From assembly GCA_025362675.1 (NCBI GenBank), contig JANYFN010000292.1, positions 1 through 45,305 on the forward strand: a stretch of DNA of 45,305 bases, given 5' to 3'. The notes under the pieces are model-generated. The model was not told the origin of the DNA. It was given only the letters and a program-made list of their open reading frames with translations, and did not search any database. Each line of letters opens with the position of its first letter. Within the stretch, counting starts at the first letter, position 1. Origin of the DNA: Limisphaerales bacterium (GTDB lineage Bacteria; Verrucomicrobiota; Verrucomicrobiia; Limisphaerales; UBA11358). Positions 1-8,975 of this stretch are shown here, one piece after another. Position numbers and translations under genes: made by a program.

Positions 1-195
1 TTCAATCGCCGCCGTGCGCGACGGATAATCCACATTCAAGACGCGATAACCGGCGGCGGACAGCGCCTGTGCCATCGGCAGCATCGAGCGGCTCGTGCGG
101 CACAAGCCATGCAGCAGAATCACGCACTCTTGATTTTCAGTTGCGTAAGTGAGCATGGGAATCAAGGCGAACAAAATGACGAGACAACATTTCAT
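1..195 (-). CDS. Secreted alpha/beta-hydrolase (lipase/esterase-like), N-terminal part only
   Basis: This is the first 65 codons of a gene that continues past the left edge. The ATG lies at 195-193 and is followed by a signal peptide of about 18 residues (MKCC, then a hydrophobic core ending LTYA). The mature start reads CVILLHGLCRTSRSM, in which HG is the usual oxyanion-hole strand of alpha/beta-hydrolases. The next segment, LSAAGYRVLNVDYPSR, fits beta-strand 4 and the following loop of the fold. The catalytic Ser/Asp/His lie outside the window, so the substrate cannot be judged. It reads in the same direction as the cassette at 278-1530, with an 82-nt gap. The fold call is fairly safe; lipase or esterase activity is inferred. 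Confidence 0.75.
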   Translation of the reverse strand, partial: MKCCLVILFALIPMLTYATENQECVILLHGLCRTSRSMLPMAQALSAAGYRVLNVDYPSRTAAIE

Positions 196-277
196 CACGG
201 ACAAAAAACAAATTTGTCACCGCCTACGACGACGGGCAAAAGGGCCAATACCATCGGGAAAAAATCCGAGGCCGGTT

Positions 278-1081
278 TTAATTTCCATTCTTGAAGGCGC
301 GGTCAATCACGTCGTGGATCAACTGCGTTTCAAAGTAAGGACAAAACAAATCGCACACGGATTTGCCAATGTTCAGCGTGGTATCGTCCCACTCCTGCTT
401 GTCAGGATCGTAAATCATTCCCCGCAACAAAGCCGGGTTGTGGCGTTTCACATCCGTCCAACGCCAACCCCATTGCTCCATGTAGCCAAGCATCGGACCG
501 CGACGCTTGACCACCTTGCACGCCAGCGGGTGCAAGGCCGGAAGAAAATAATTTACGCGAATTCCTTTTTCAATTTCGCCATCAATGATGCCATTGATGG
601 TCGGCTCCATCTTGCGTTCCTTGAAAATTTGCTTCAACGTCCGATCGGCAACACTTTCCTCGGATATCGTCGGCTCGTATTTGTAAATAAGATGCGCGAT
701 ACTCACCAGCGACTCTGCAAAAAGCTGAACATCTATTCCTTGCAACGGCAGGGAAATTTCTTTCTGCAACTCAAACCCGACCTGATTCAGTTCAAATGTC
801 TGTTTCCGCTCGTCCAGCAATGCCAAAGTCTGCTTGGCATCAAGGTTAAGCCCGTTCTCGTGCAGTTTGGCCAAAGTCCGTCCGCGATCCGTAATCAATG
901 CGCTGGATTTGGTGATGGGTTCAAGATGCACCTGCACCTGAAAACCGTCGGGATACATCAGCGGGAGCGCCATCACCACGCCGCGACGGGTTTTTTCCGC
1001 CAAGACCTGCTCGCGCAGAAATCCTTCCACCGCTTCACGGCAGATTTCCGGGGACAAAAATTGTGTTTCAGTTGTTTTCAC
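278..1081 (-). CDS. DUF1828/DUF1829-like protein, second gene of a two-gene cassette
   Basis: A 267-residue soluble protein with no signal peptide or membrane span. Residues about 35-125, including the segment ITDRGRTLAKLHENGLNLD, resemble DUF1828. The C-terminal half (about 150-260) would then correspond to DUF1829. Both names come from memory of the families, whose biochemical role is not established. It starts with GTG, and this codon overlaps the TGA stop of the upstream gene by 4 nt (GTGA), which implies translational coupling. Homologues are often accessory, phage-linked or island-linked genes, so a defence or toxin-antitoxin-like role is possible, but nothing in the sequence proves it. 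Confidence 0.7.
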   Translation of the reverse strand: MKTTETQFLSPEICREAVEGFLREQVLAEKTRRGVVMALPLMYPDGFQVQVHLEPITKSSALITDRGRTLAKLHENGLNLDAKQTLALLDERKQTFELNQVGFELQKEISLPLQGIDVQLFAESLVSIAHLIYKYEPTISEESVADRTLKQIFKERKMEPTINGIIDGEIEKGIRVNYFLPALHPLACKVVKRRGPMLGYMEQWGWRWTDVKRHNPALLRGMIYDPDKQEWDDTTLNIGKSVCDLFCPYFETQLIHDVIDRAFKNGN

Positions 1082-1530
1082 AGCAGCACCTCATCAATTG
1101 CAATTTCAATTTGCCACAACTTGGCGACCTTGACGAGAAAGTCATTCAGGTCAGATACTTCAAAATATGTCAGCGGATCGTGGCAATTAATGTCCCGCGT
1201 TGGCAGGTTTGGGTCAATGATGTTCTGATGCCAGCCCTTCGGAATCACCGTTTTGTAAAATCGCTTCACCGGGATGTCAGTATGGTCAACTCCCCGAATG
1301 CGTTGCTCGTCCAGCAGCAACGCGGCCCGATAAGTTTCCGGCTCGTCGTAGCGCCCGGCGTTGATAGTCAGACGCAGATTGACCAGCGGCCCATCCTTCA
1401 AATCCAATTCCAGTTCCAAGTGCTTGCCATGTTCCTTGTAGTTCTTGAAAGCCAAAGACTGACCTTCGCGAACCATTTTGGCGGAGCGGACGATGTCTTG
1501 CAGTTGATGCGACCGATAGCGAAAGTTCAT
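1078..1530 (-). CDS. Hypothetical protein, first gene of the cassette with the DUF1828-like gene
   Basis: A 150-residue soluble protein that I do not recognise with confidence. The N-terminal 30 residues are basic and helical. The middle (about 45-90) looks like alternating beta strands (LELELDLKDG, VNLRLTINAG), and a charged LLLDEQRIRGVDH segment follows. The C-terminus is a helix rich in Leu, Val and Ile. The gene ends in TGA overlapping the GTG of the next gene, so the two are almost certainly co-transcribed and their products may interact. A 100-nt gap separates it from nadA, so it may have its own promoter. I see no catalytic motif. Confidence 0.65.
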   Translation of the reverse strand: MNFRYRSHQLQDIVRSAKMVREGQSLAFKNYKEHGKHLELELDLKDGPLVNLRLTINAGRYDEPETYRAALLLDEQRIRGVDHTDIPVKRFYKTVIPKGWHQNIIDPNLPTRDINCHDPLTYFEVSDLNDFLVKVAKLWQIEIAIDEVLL

Positions 1531-1630
1531 CAGAATTTATGTTGCAAGGTTTTATCCAGAACGGACGGAAGTAAAGCATCGAGTGCGAATGCATGGTGGA
1601 CGAATGCATCGCGACAGACTACAAGCTGGC

Positions 1631-2647
1631 TTACCACGCATTCTCAATCGGCCTCGCGGAAATCTCCAGCATCCGCTCAATCGGCAGGCGGGCGCGTTGG
1701 ATGATTTCCGGCGGCAGTTCCACGCGCGGTGAAAGTTTCTTCATGCAGTCGCGGACTTTTTCGAGCGTATTCATCTTCATGAATTTGCACTCGCTGCAAC
1801 GGCAGCCGTCCGTCGGCAGTTTCATCGCGTTGAACACCGGCGCGCAGAGAAATTCCTTGTCGGGACATTCCTTTTTCATGCGATGAATAATTCCCGATTC
1901 CGTCACGATGACGAACCGCCGCGCCGGACTCGTCTTGCAGAACGTGATCATCTTTTCCGTCGAGCAGACCGCGTCCGCCAGCTCGCGCACTTCGCGCAGA
2001 CTTTCGGGGTGGACAATAATTTTCGCATCGGGAAATTGCCGCTTGGCTTCCAGCACCTGCTCGCGCTGAAACTCGACGTGCGCGTAACAATTGCCTTTCC
2101 ACAACGTCATCGGTCGGCCCGTCTGCTCCATCACCCATTGGCCGAGATTTTCGTCCGGCACAAACAGCAGGTCGCGATCGCGCGGCGCGGCGTTGACGAT
2201 GCGTTCCGCGTTGCCGCTGGTGACGATCACATCGCACAACGCCTTCACCGCTGCGCTGCAATTGATGTAGGCAATCGTCCAGAAATTTGGATTTGTGGCC
2301 TGCAACTTCGCGAGGGCAGGGGCGGGACAACTTTCTTCCAGCGAACAACCTGCGTCCTTGTCCGGCAGCACGACGATTTTGTTCGGGTTCAAAATCTTCG
2401 CCGTCTCTGCCATGAAATGCACGCCGCAGAAGACGATGACATCCGCGCTGGTCTGGGCCGCCTGCTGCGCGAGGCCGAGCGAATCACCAACAAAATCCGC
2501 CACGTCTTGAATCTCCGGCACCTGGTAATTGTGCGCGAGGATGACGGCGTTGAGCTGTTTCTTGAGCGTGAAAATTTCGTGCGCGAGCGGCGTGAATTTT
2601 TCTTTCGTTAGGCCCGTGCGCGGAGTGATTTCTGCAAGGTTCAACAT
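1631..2647 (-). CDS. nadA: Quinolinate synthase A (NadA)
   Basis: NadA condenses iminoaspartate with dihydroxyacetone phosphate to give quinolinate in de novo NAD synthesis, using a [4Fe-4S] cluster. The 338-residue length is normal for the family. The N-terminal ILAHNYQVPEIQDVADFVGDSL block (residues 36-57) is diagnostic. The cluster ligands are expected to be Cys101 in DAGCSLEESCP, Cys187 in WKGNCYAH and one cysteine of the C282-R-C-S-E-C287 stretch just before KFMK. HPES (213-216) and TSGNAER are further family motifs. No nadB or nadC is present in the window. A promoter-like TTGACG-17-TAACTT sits directly upstream, with TAACTT only 6 nt from the ATG. Confidence 0.97.
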   Translation of the reverse strand: MLNLAEITPRTGLTKEKFTPLAHEIFTLKKQLNAVILAHNYQVPEIQDVADFVGDSLGLAQQAAQTSADVIVFCGVHFMAETAKILNPNKIVVLPDKDAGCSLEESCPAPALAKLQATNPNFWTIAYINCSAAVKALCDVIVTSGNAERIVNAAPRDRDLLFVPDENLGQWVMEQTGRPMTLWKGNCYAHVEFQREQVLEAKRQFPDAKIIVHPESLREVRELADAVCSTEKMITFCKTSPARRFVIVTESGIIHRMKKECPDKEFLCAPVFNAMKLPTDGCRCSECKFMKMNTLEKVRDCMKKLSPRVELPPEIIQRARLPIERMLEISARPIENAW

Positions 2648-2653
2648 GGCGGA

Positions 2654-2682
2654 AAGTTACTTGCCCGTTGCGCAGTCGTCAA
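2654..2682 (-). promoter_or_regulatory. Putative nadA promoter giving a leaderless mRNA
   Basis: Reading the minus strand, TTGACG (2682-2677) is followed by a 17-nt spacer and TAACTT (2659-2654). Only 6 nt (TCCGCC) separate the -10 from the nadA ATG, so transcription would begin at or next to the start codon. No Shine-Dalgarno is present. This is a sequence match only. Confidence 0.5.
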
Positions 2683-2747
2683 ACTGTGAGCAGCGCCGCA
2701 TCAAACTTCCTTTTCAGTGGCGGCCGTTTGTGCTTTCCTACGCGGCC

Positions 2748-3614
2748 ATGAATTCCGCCCCGCAACTCCGCACGCTCCTGATTCTGGGACGCGTGTCGAA
2801 TTTGCCGACGGTGTGGTCCAACTGCGTGGCTGGGTGGTGGCTGGGTGGTGGCGGCAATTTATGGAAACTGCCGTTTTTATTTTTCGCCGTGAGTCTGCTC
2901 TACACCGGCGGCATGTTTTTAAACGACGCCTTCGATGAAGGTTTCGATCGCCAACGCCGCGCCGAACGCCCGATTCCTTCGGGAAAAATTTCCGCGCGCC
3001 TCGTGTGGCAACTCGGTTTCGCTCAATTGGCGTTGGGGCTTTTGCTGTTACTGGTTTGTGGCAAGACCGCCGTTGTCGCCGGTGTCTGGCTGGTTTTCTT
3101 CATTCTTCTCTACGATTTTACCCACAAGTTTTTTACGGCGTCGCCGTGGCTCATGGGTGCGTGCCGCTTCTGGGTGTATGTCATCGCCGGAGCCATGGGC
3201 GCGGGTGGACTGAACGGTTTTGTGATTTTCTGCGGACTGGCGATGGCGCTCTATGTCGTCGGCCTGAGTTATGTCGCCAAGCGCGAAAGTTTTCGCGGAG
3301 TCATTCCGCACTGGCCGTTGCTGTTGCTGATTGCGCCGATTGTTCTGGCGCTGCTGCTGAACGTTGGTCCGTTTCGCCCTGCTGCGATCTGGATTTCGGT
3401 GGTGGTGCTTTTGTGGTTGGCGCGCAGCCTGCGCACAACGTTTTTTGGCGGCGAGCGCAACATTGGCTGGCTCGTCACGAATCTGCTCGCGGGCATCACC
3501 TTTGTGGACTGGCTCGCCGTCGCGCCGACCCTTCCGCCCGTCAGCAGCGCGTTGGTTTTTTTCGCGCTCTTTGGTTTGACAAAATGGTTTCAAAAATTTA
3601 TTCCCGCGACGTGA
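2748..3614 (+). CDS. UbiA-family integral membrane prenyltransferase
   Basis: A 288-residue polytopic membrane protein with several hydrophobic segments. UbiA enzymes attach a prenyl chain to an aromatic or other acceptor inside the membrane. The first Asp-rich motif is intact: N59-D60-A-F-D63-E-G-F-D67. The usual second motif is changed to YD123FTHK, followed by MGACR and WVY. This suggests an outlying UbiA subgroup rather than canonical 4-hydroxybenzoate transferase, and the acceptor is unknown. The reading frame is open back to about 2529, but the ATG at 2748 gives the typical family N-terminus (LRTLLILGRVSNLPTVWSN) and avoids overlap with divergent nadA. No quinone-pathway genes are adjacent. 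Confidence 0.88.
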   Translation: MNSAPQLRTLLILGRVSNLPTVWSNCVAGWWLGGGGNLWKLPFLFFAVSLLYTGGMFLNDAFDEGFDRQRRAERPIPSGKISARLVWQLGFAQLALGLLLLLVCGKTAVVAGVWLVFFILLYDFTHKFFTASPWLMGACRFWVYVIAGAMGAGGLNGFVIFCGLAMALYVVGLSYVAKRESFRGVIPHWPLLLLIAPIVLALLLNVGPFRPAAIWISVVVLLWLARSLRTTFFGGERNIGWLVTNLLAGITFVDWLAVAPTLPPVSSALVFFALFGLTKWFQKFIPAT

Positions 3615-3944
3615 ATGGTTATGGACCGGTTAATTTATTGCCTCAGCATATTGGTGTTGGCTGCCAGTGTTTTACTGGTCACTTTGTTTTTGTTGAAAGT
3701 GGTTTTGGCCCGCGAACGTGTCAAAGTTGATTTACAAAAACGACAGTTTCGTCCCGTGAACGTGCGCTGGCGACCGGTGCAAACTTTGATTTTTTGGAAA
3801 AAATCCTGCCTGGGAGCGACCTTCGACGTTGTCTATGTTGATCGATTAACCGCATTCCACAAAGCCCGCTGCCTGATTTTTTATCCGACCTCCCAAATTG
3901 AATGGCTCGCGGATGAAGTGATTTCAATCGAACCCCGCGCTTGA
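3615..3944 (+). CDS. Small single-span membrane protein of unknown function
   Basis: A 109-residue protein whose ATG directly follows the TGA of the prenyltransferase gene, so the two are probably co-transcribed. An in-frame ATG two codons later (3621) is an equally good start. Residues about 6-29 form one strongly hydrophobic span. The rest is a basic soluble tail containing VDLQKRQFRPVNVRWRPVQ and ending ADEVISIEPRA. I do not recognise a family. The tight spacing suggests a role accessory to the prenyltransferase, but that is inference. Confidence 0.65.
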   Translation: MVMDRLIYCLSILVLAASVLLVTLFLLKVVLARERVKVDLQKRQFRPVNVRWRPVQTLIFWKKSCLGATFDVVYVDRLTAFHKARCLIFYPTSQIEWLADEVISIEPRA

Positions 3945-3969
3945 ACCGCGTTTCGACTCAGGCTATCCT
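3941..3969 (+). promoter_or_regulatory. Putative cysI promoter with very short leader
   Basis: TTGAAC (3941-3946), a 17-nt spacer and TATCCT (3964-3969) precede the cysI ATG at 3981 by 11 nt. The expected mRNA leader is only a few nucleotides and carries no Shine-Dalgarno. The -35 overlaps the end of the small membrane protein gene. Confidence 0.45.
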
Positions 3970-3980
3970 AGCCATTCGCT

Positions 3981-5666
3981 ATGAGCGCTGAAACACCTGT
4001 TAAATTAACGCACAACGAAGACATTAAAGCTGCGATCCCGACGCTGGCTGGCACCATTGCCGCAACGTTCAATAATCCGGCTAACGATCATTTCTCCGAT
4101 GACGATAACCAGTTCCTGAAATTTCATGGCTCCTATCAGCAGGACGATCGCGACCTGCGCAAGACGGGCAAGAAATATATCATGATGATCCGCGGGCGCA
4201 TCCCCGGCGGCGTCATGACGGCGAAGCAATATGGCGTTTTCGATCAGCTCGCGACGGATTACGGCAACAACACCCTCCGCATCACCACGCGCCAGAGCAT
4301 CCAGTTTCACGGTGTCGTGATGGCTGGCCTGCAACCGCTCGTAAAAAAAATCAATGAGTCATTGCTCTCCACGCTCGCTGCCTGCGGCGACGTGAACCGC
4401 AACGTGCTCGCTCCGGCCACGCCCGCTTATACCCAGGCGCGCGAACAGGTTTATGCCGATGCGCATAAAGTTGCGCTCGCGCTCGCGCCGACCACCAAGG
4501 CGTATCACTCCATCTGGATTGATGGCGTGCAGCTTGAGAATGAGGCGGCGGAAAATAAAAACTTCGTTGACCCGCTCTACGGTAAAACCTATTTGCCGCG
4601 CAAATTCAAAATCGCCTTCGTCATTCCGCCCGTGAACGATCTGGACGTTTACACGAACTGCCTTGGCTTCATTGCCGTCGTGGAAAATGATAAACTGATC
4701 GGCTACAACCTCGCAGTCGGTGGCGGCATGGGCCGCAGTCACGGCAACGAAGCGACATATCCGCGCTTGGCCGATGTCATCGGTTTTTTCACGCCGGATA
4801 AAATTGTTGAAGTCTCGAAAGCGGTGCTCACGATTCATCGCGATTTTGGTGATCGCACGGATCGCAAGCACGCGCGCTTGAAATACGTCGTGGCGGAACG
4901 CGGCGTGAAATTCATGCAAGACGAAGTAAACCAGCGCGCCGGCATCACGCTCGCGCCCGCCAAGCCATATCAATTCACTACCACGAACGATTTGATCGGC
5001 TGGCACAAGGCGGTTGATGGAAGTTCGTTTCTCGGCCTCTTCGTTTCGATGGGCCGCGTGAAAGATCTGGCTGGATATAATTTGAAAACGGCTTTGCGCC
5101 AAATCGCGGACAAGTTTGATAAAGTGGAATTTCGTTTGACCGCGAATCAAAACATTATTCTCGCGAACGTCAGCGACGCCGACCGCGCGGGCATCAACGT
5201 TGTTCTTGCGCAGAACGGAGTGAAAACGGAAAACCAAACCAGCGTGTTGCACGCGGCGTCGATGGCGTGTCCGTCGTTGCCGACTTGTGGTCTTGGCCTC
5301 GCGGAATCCGAGCGCGCCTTGCCTGGCATGGTGACGCGGCTCGAAACGCTGCTCGCCGAAGTCGGCCTGGCGAAGGAAGAAATCATCATCCGCTCGACTG
5401 GTTGCCCGAACGGCTGCGCCCGTCCGTATATGGCGGAGATCGCGTTTGTGGGCAAAGCTCCGGGCCGTTACCAAGTCTGGCTCGGCGGCGATGTCTCCGG
5501 CACGCGCCTCAACAAAATCTGGAAGGACGTTTTGAAAGAACCCGATTTAGAAACCGAATTCCGTCCCGTGTTCGCACGCTTCGCCAAAGAACGGAATGCC
5601 GGCGAACGCTTCGGCGATTGGTGCCAGCGGATTTTCTTGAAAGAAAATACTGCCGCAGCCAACTGA
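3981..5666 (+). CDS. cysI: Assimilatory sulfite reductase, hemoprotein subunit (CysI)
   Basis: CysI reduces sulfite to sulfide through a siroheme coupled to a [4Fe-4S] cluster. The 561-residue length is typical. The N-terminal block FLKFHGSYQQDDRDLR separates CysI from nitrite reductases. RITTRQSIQFHG is the first siroheme-binding segment. The four cluster and siroheme cysteines are intact: C430 and C436 in ACPSLPTC, and C475 and C479 in GCPNGC. VGKAPGRYQVWLGG is the usual C-terminal signature. No flavoprotein partner (cysJ) or other sulfate-assimilation gene is nearby, so the electron donor could be ferredoxin or a distant CysJ. It converges with the DUF748 gene, leaving a 40-nt gap without an obvious terminator. 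Confidence 0.93.
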   Translation: MSAETPVKLTHNEDIKAAIPTLAGTIAATFNNPANDHFSDDDNQFLKFHGSYQQDDRDLRKTGKKYIMMIRGRIPGGVMTAKQYGVFDQLATDYGNNTLRITTRQSIQFHGVVMAGLQPLVKKINESLLSTLAACGDVNRNVLAPATPAYTQAREQVYADAHKVALALAPTTKAYHSIWIDGVQLENEAAENKNFVDPLYGKTYLPRKFKIAFVIPPVNDLDVYTNCLGFIAVVENDKLIGYNLAVGGGMGRSHGNEATYPRLADVIGFFTPDKIVEVSKAVLTIHRDFGDRTDRKHARLKYVVAERGVKFMQDEVNQRAGITLAPAKPYQFTTTNDLIGWHKAVDGSSFLGLFVSMGRVKDLAGYNLKTALRQIADKFDKVEFRLTANQNIILANVSDADRAGINVVLAQNGVKTENQTSVLHAASMACPSLPTCGLGLAESERALPGMVTRLETLLAEVGLAKEEIIIRSTGCPNGCARPYMAEIAFVGKAPGRYQVWLGGDVSGTRLNKIWKDVLKEPDLETEFRPVFARFAKERNAGERFGDWCQRIFLKENTAAAN

Positions 5667-5706
5667 TCGGACTAATAATTGAGAACGAAGATTGGTTGCG
5701 ATTCGG

Positions 5707-8700
5707 TCACCTGAATTCGATATACGCCCGGCTGCCTTCGCTGCGAACGGAGCCAGCGTCGGGCTGTTTCAAGAACAAGCGAAACGGATCAATTTTGTGG
5801 GTCAGCAAATAATCCTGCACCGCTTTCGAGCGGGCGGCGGCGAGCGTTTCCAAATCTTCCCGTTTCACGGGGAAGGTTGCCATCAAGACGGCTTCATTTG
5901 GTGTCGGGCGCGGATCCAGTTTGGTCTGGTAGGCTTGGTTTGCGTTCGTTTTTTTGTCAGCAGTTTTCGAAGATTGGGCCAACATCGCCGCGCCTTTGAT
6001 TGATGGTTTTTTTTGCGCGAGTTCGGCGGCGTAAGCAGCCACGTTCGTATTGGCCGCGATCATCTGGGGCGTGATAATTTTTTTGCTCAACGCTTCGCTG
6101 TAAAATTTTCCGATCCATTTTTCACGTTTGCCCGGAATGACAACAATGTCATCCATATTTGTCCGCGACTGTTCGGGCTTGGAAAGTCTCTGCCAGACGC
6201 GTTGTTTGATCTGCCGGTCAATCGCCGCGCGCTGCAAGCCTTCACGGTCGGCATCCGGATCAATGCTGCCGGAAATCTCCAGTCCGAGTGCGGGTTTTTC
6301 CACGAGCGACTTGGCGAGCGCATCCAGTTTTTCTTTGCCGGTTTTCGATAATTCCGCGCTGCCCGGCGCAAAATCCTGATAGCCGAGTTCCTCGCTGGCA
6401 CCACCGAACGCCGCACCCAGCAATGAAAACGGCGAGGTTGCGACCTTGACCAAAATATTTTCAACCGCCCGCCAAACGACCTTGCTGATGCGCATTTTCG
6501 GATCTTTTAAATTTCCATCGACCGGCACGTCCAAAACGATTTGACCGTTACGATCTTTCAACATCGCCACGCCGAGTTTCACCGGCAGATGGGTTGCGTC
6601 CGGACTATCTATCTTTTCGCCAAAACGGAAGCGGTCAAGCGTGATCACATTTTTCGATTTTATTTCGGTGCCAATAATTTCGTAATTGAGGTCAAGCCCC
6701 AGTTTGCCCTGCGCGATGCGATAGCCCGCAAATTTTCCCGAATAGGCGCTGACCGGTGTGAGGTCCATGTCTTTGAGGGAGATTTTTACGATATTCGTCA
6801 TCGACGGACTGAACGGATTGATTTTGCCCGTGACGCTGAACGGTCCCACGCCGTCGGCTTTGCCGGTGATGTCGATATCCGCGTGTTGTAATTGTTCCGA
6901 TGATAAGCCGGAAATAGTGCCGCTCACTTCCTTCATCGCGAGGTTCACATCCGACGACAGTGAGTGATCCGAAAAATTTACCATCGCGTTGGAGATCACA
7001 ATGCTGCCGATGGAAATCTTCGGTATCGGAAAACTATTGGTTTCAGTCGCGGCTTGTGTGTTGGCAAGATGAGACTCGCTGTTTGTATCCGCTGCGGGTG
7101 CGTTTGTGAAGCGCAGCACATTGAGTAAGTTGATGGTGCGATTCGATTCCACCACGAACCGAGCGTAAGCGTGGTTGATGTCAATTTCCTTGATGGCGAC
7201 CGATTGCGGATTCAAGTTCGCGTCCACTCCGATGAGACGAACTGAATCCCACTTCAATAAGTCTTGCGACATCATGCCGTCCACCGTATGGAAATCCGCC
7301 AGGTTCACGTCGCCGCTAAAAGTCACATCAGGCAATTGGCCCTTCGGCGTGTGCAAATGCACGTTGCCATGCAAATCCAGTTTGCTGTCGAGCACGAATA
7401 AATTCAGCTTCGGTTCCAGATACGGATCGAGCGAGTGAAAATCCAGTTGCTCCAAATCAATCTGCACGTCGGCGCTGGGCGGATAAAATTCAGCGGTGGT
7501 TTTCACTTTCACCGAGCCGTTCGTGTTCCAATCCATCGCCAGTTCCGCTTCGAGATTCGTGCCGGGTAGATTGGAAATGTGTTTCGCGACGAATGAAATG
7601 TTATCGAGATTCAGCCGCGCCGGACGCGTGTTCACCCAGTCTTCGAGATGCAGTGTGCAATTCGTGACGCTGATTTCGCCCAACCCGGCACGCCAGTCGT
7701 TCGTGCTGTTCAATAATATCGCCACGGCATTCGTTACCGAGCGGAGCAAAAATAAAATTCCTTCCGGCGCGGTGGCTTGCAAGTTCGGCTGGCCGAGTTC
7801 CACGAGGTTGATTTGCGCGTCGTGATTGCGGCTTAAAAAAATGTTGCCGCCCATGGCCGTCATCGAGCCGACTTGCGCCGTGTGATGTTGTAAATCAACA
7901 TTCGCGCCGTTCACGGAAAACAACGTGAGTTGCGCGAGATTATTGCTCTCGCCGGGCGAACCGATTTTCAGATTGCGCAACGACATCGAAGTATCTTCGA
8001 CGACGGCGACGCGGTTGCTCGCGCTTAATTCCAAACGGTATTTTGTGTCCAACGCTATGGAACCATCGCGGATTTCGAAGCGCACCAAGTCTTGATATAG
8101 CGGCGCGTATTTGTTCAGTGAAAAATTGAACAGCTTGAGCTCACCTTCCGAGCGCAACGGGTCGAGGTAGAAATAACCGCTCCAAGAAATTTTTTCACCG
8201 GCATCCGTCGTGCCGGTGAACGCGTAAGGATTTTTATTATCCGGGTCGGTGCGGAAATTTTCGAGTGTGATATCGATCGGCCCCAACGTGCGCTTGAACG
8301 GTTCGCGCGGTGTGAGATCCGATAGCGCCGCCACTGCGCGGCCGATGTGTAGTTTATCCACATGCACCACCAGCGGTTTACGAGGCACCGAAGCTGTGTT
8401 CGGTGACGCGTTGGTGGAGAACTTCGCGATGAGATCCGAGAAATTAAACGAGCCGTCTTTATTGACCTGCACGCGCACGAACGGTTTGGTCGTGCTGATT
8501 TCTTTGAAGCTCCACGCTTTGCTAAAGAGGGACGAAAGTTGAAAATTCACAAAAACCTCATCCCACGAAACGAACGGCTCGCCATCGTGGTCCTTGATGA
8601 GTAAGCCGCGAATCGTGGTCGTGAGCGCAAAGGGATTTATTTTGACGCTCGCAATCGTCGTCTCGCGATTGAGTTGTTGGGAAATCTGTTTCTGCGCCAC

Positions 8701-8823
8701 ATGGCGCACGATCGGCGGTAGCACGAAAAATCCGATGATGGCGTAAAGCCCGAGCAAAATCATCGCCCACAAAACCAGCTTGCGCTGACGCGGCGAGAGT
8801 AAATTCCAGAACGGCAGACTCAT
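5707..8823 (-). CDS. AsmA-like/DUF748 envelope protein
   Basis: A 1038-residue protein with an N-terminal membrane anchor (about residues 16-40, WAMILLGLYAIIGFFVLPPIV) and a long extracytoplasmic beta-rich body. Segments such as FVSWDEVFVNFQLSSLF, GEISVTNCTLHLED and KISIGSIVISNAMVNFSD are typical of AsmA/DUF748 proteins, which form elongated grooves linked to lipid transport and outer-membrane homeostasis. The C-terminal third contains FAPGSAELSKTGKEKLDALA, resembling the OmpA-like tail of DUF748 proteins. The frame is open to a TTG at 8847, but the ATG at 8823 (MSLPFWNLLS) is preferred. It diverges from smc. The family call is good; the role in this organism is inferred. Confidence 0.85.
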   Translation of the reverse strand: MSLPFWNLLSPRQRKLVLWAMILLGLYAIIGFFVLPPIVRHVAQKQISQQLNRETTIASVKINPFALTTTIRGLLIKDHDGEPFVSWDEVFVNFQLSSLFSKAWSFKEISTTKPFVRVQVNKDGSFNFSDLIAKFSTNASPNTASVPRKPLVVHVDKLHIGRAVAALSDLTPREPFKRTLGPIDITLENFRTDPDNKNPYAFTGTTDAGEKISWSGYFYLDPLRSEGELKLFNFSLNKYAPLYQDLVRFEIRDGSIALDTKYRLELSASNRVAVVEDTSMSLRNLKIGSPGESNNLAQLTLFSVNGANVDLQHHTAQVGSMTAMGGNIFLSRNHDAQINLVELGQPNLQATAPEGILFLLRSVTNAVAILLNSTNDWRAGLGEISVTNCTLHLEDWVNTRPARLNLDNISFVAKHISNLPGTNLEAELAMDWNTNGSVKVKTTAEFYPPSADVQIDLEQLDFHSLDPYLEPKLNLFVLDSKLDLHGNVHLHTPKGQLPDVTFSGDVNLADFHTVDGMMSQDLLKWDSVRLIGVDANLNPQSVAIKEIDINHAYARFVVESNRTINLLNVLRFTNAPAADTNSESHLANTQAATETNSFPIPKISIGSIVISNAMVNFSDHSLSSDVNLAMKEVSGTISGLSSEQLQHADIDITGKADGVGPFSVTGKINPFSPSMTNIVKISLKDMDLTPVSAYSGKFAGYRIAQGKLGLDLNYEIIGTEIKSKNVITLDRFRFGEKIDSPDATHLPVKLGVAMLKDRNGQIVLDVPVDGNLKDPKMRISKVVWRAVENILVKVATSPFSLLGAAFGGASEELGYQDFAPGSAELSKTGKEKLDALAKSLVEKPALGLEISGSIDPDADREGLQRAAIDRQIKQRVWQRLSKPEQSRTNMDDIVVIPGKREKWIGKFYSEALSKKIITPQMIAANTNVAAYAAELAQKKPSIKGAAMLAQSSKTADKKTNANQAYQTKLDPRPTPNEAVLMATFPVKREDLETLAAARSKAVQDYLLTHKIDPFRLFLKQPDAGSVRSEGSRAYIEFR

Positions 8824-8975
8824 ATAATGTGCGCAGATTCCCTGCAAATGCGCGCGTCGTCAATGTTGAAGCACATCCCGGCGAAAAAAACACCGGATAA
8901 AGGATGTTTTTTGATCGGGAGCCAGCTTGAAAACGAAGAATGTTTTCTTAGTCAAACGAAAGTTATTAACAATTA

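Noticed and set aside
149-1228. Long plus-strand open frame of 359 codons
   Set aside because: It lies antisense to the overlapping minus-strand gene pair, mixes basic low-complexity residues and shows no domain. The minus-strand frames give coherent proteins.
1570-1612. Two ATGCAT palindromes between nadA and the cassette, considered as a terminator
   Set aside because: The stem would be only 6 bp without a U tail; not terminator-like.
3048-3593. Minus-strand frame of 181 codons
   Set aside because: Antisense shadow of the prenyltransferase; hydrophilic Arg/Gln-rich composition typical of reversed membrane-protein DNA.
4359-5474. Minus-strand frame of 371 codons
   Set aside because: Antisense shadow of cysI, rich in Arg and His with no recognisable domain.
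3981-5666. Ferredoxin-nitrite reductase as the product
   Set aside because: The FHGSYQQDDRDLR block and the VGKAPGRY ending are characteristic of sulfite reductase CysI.
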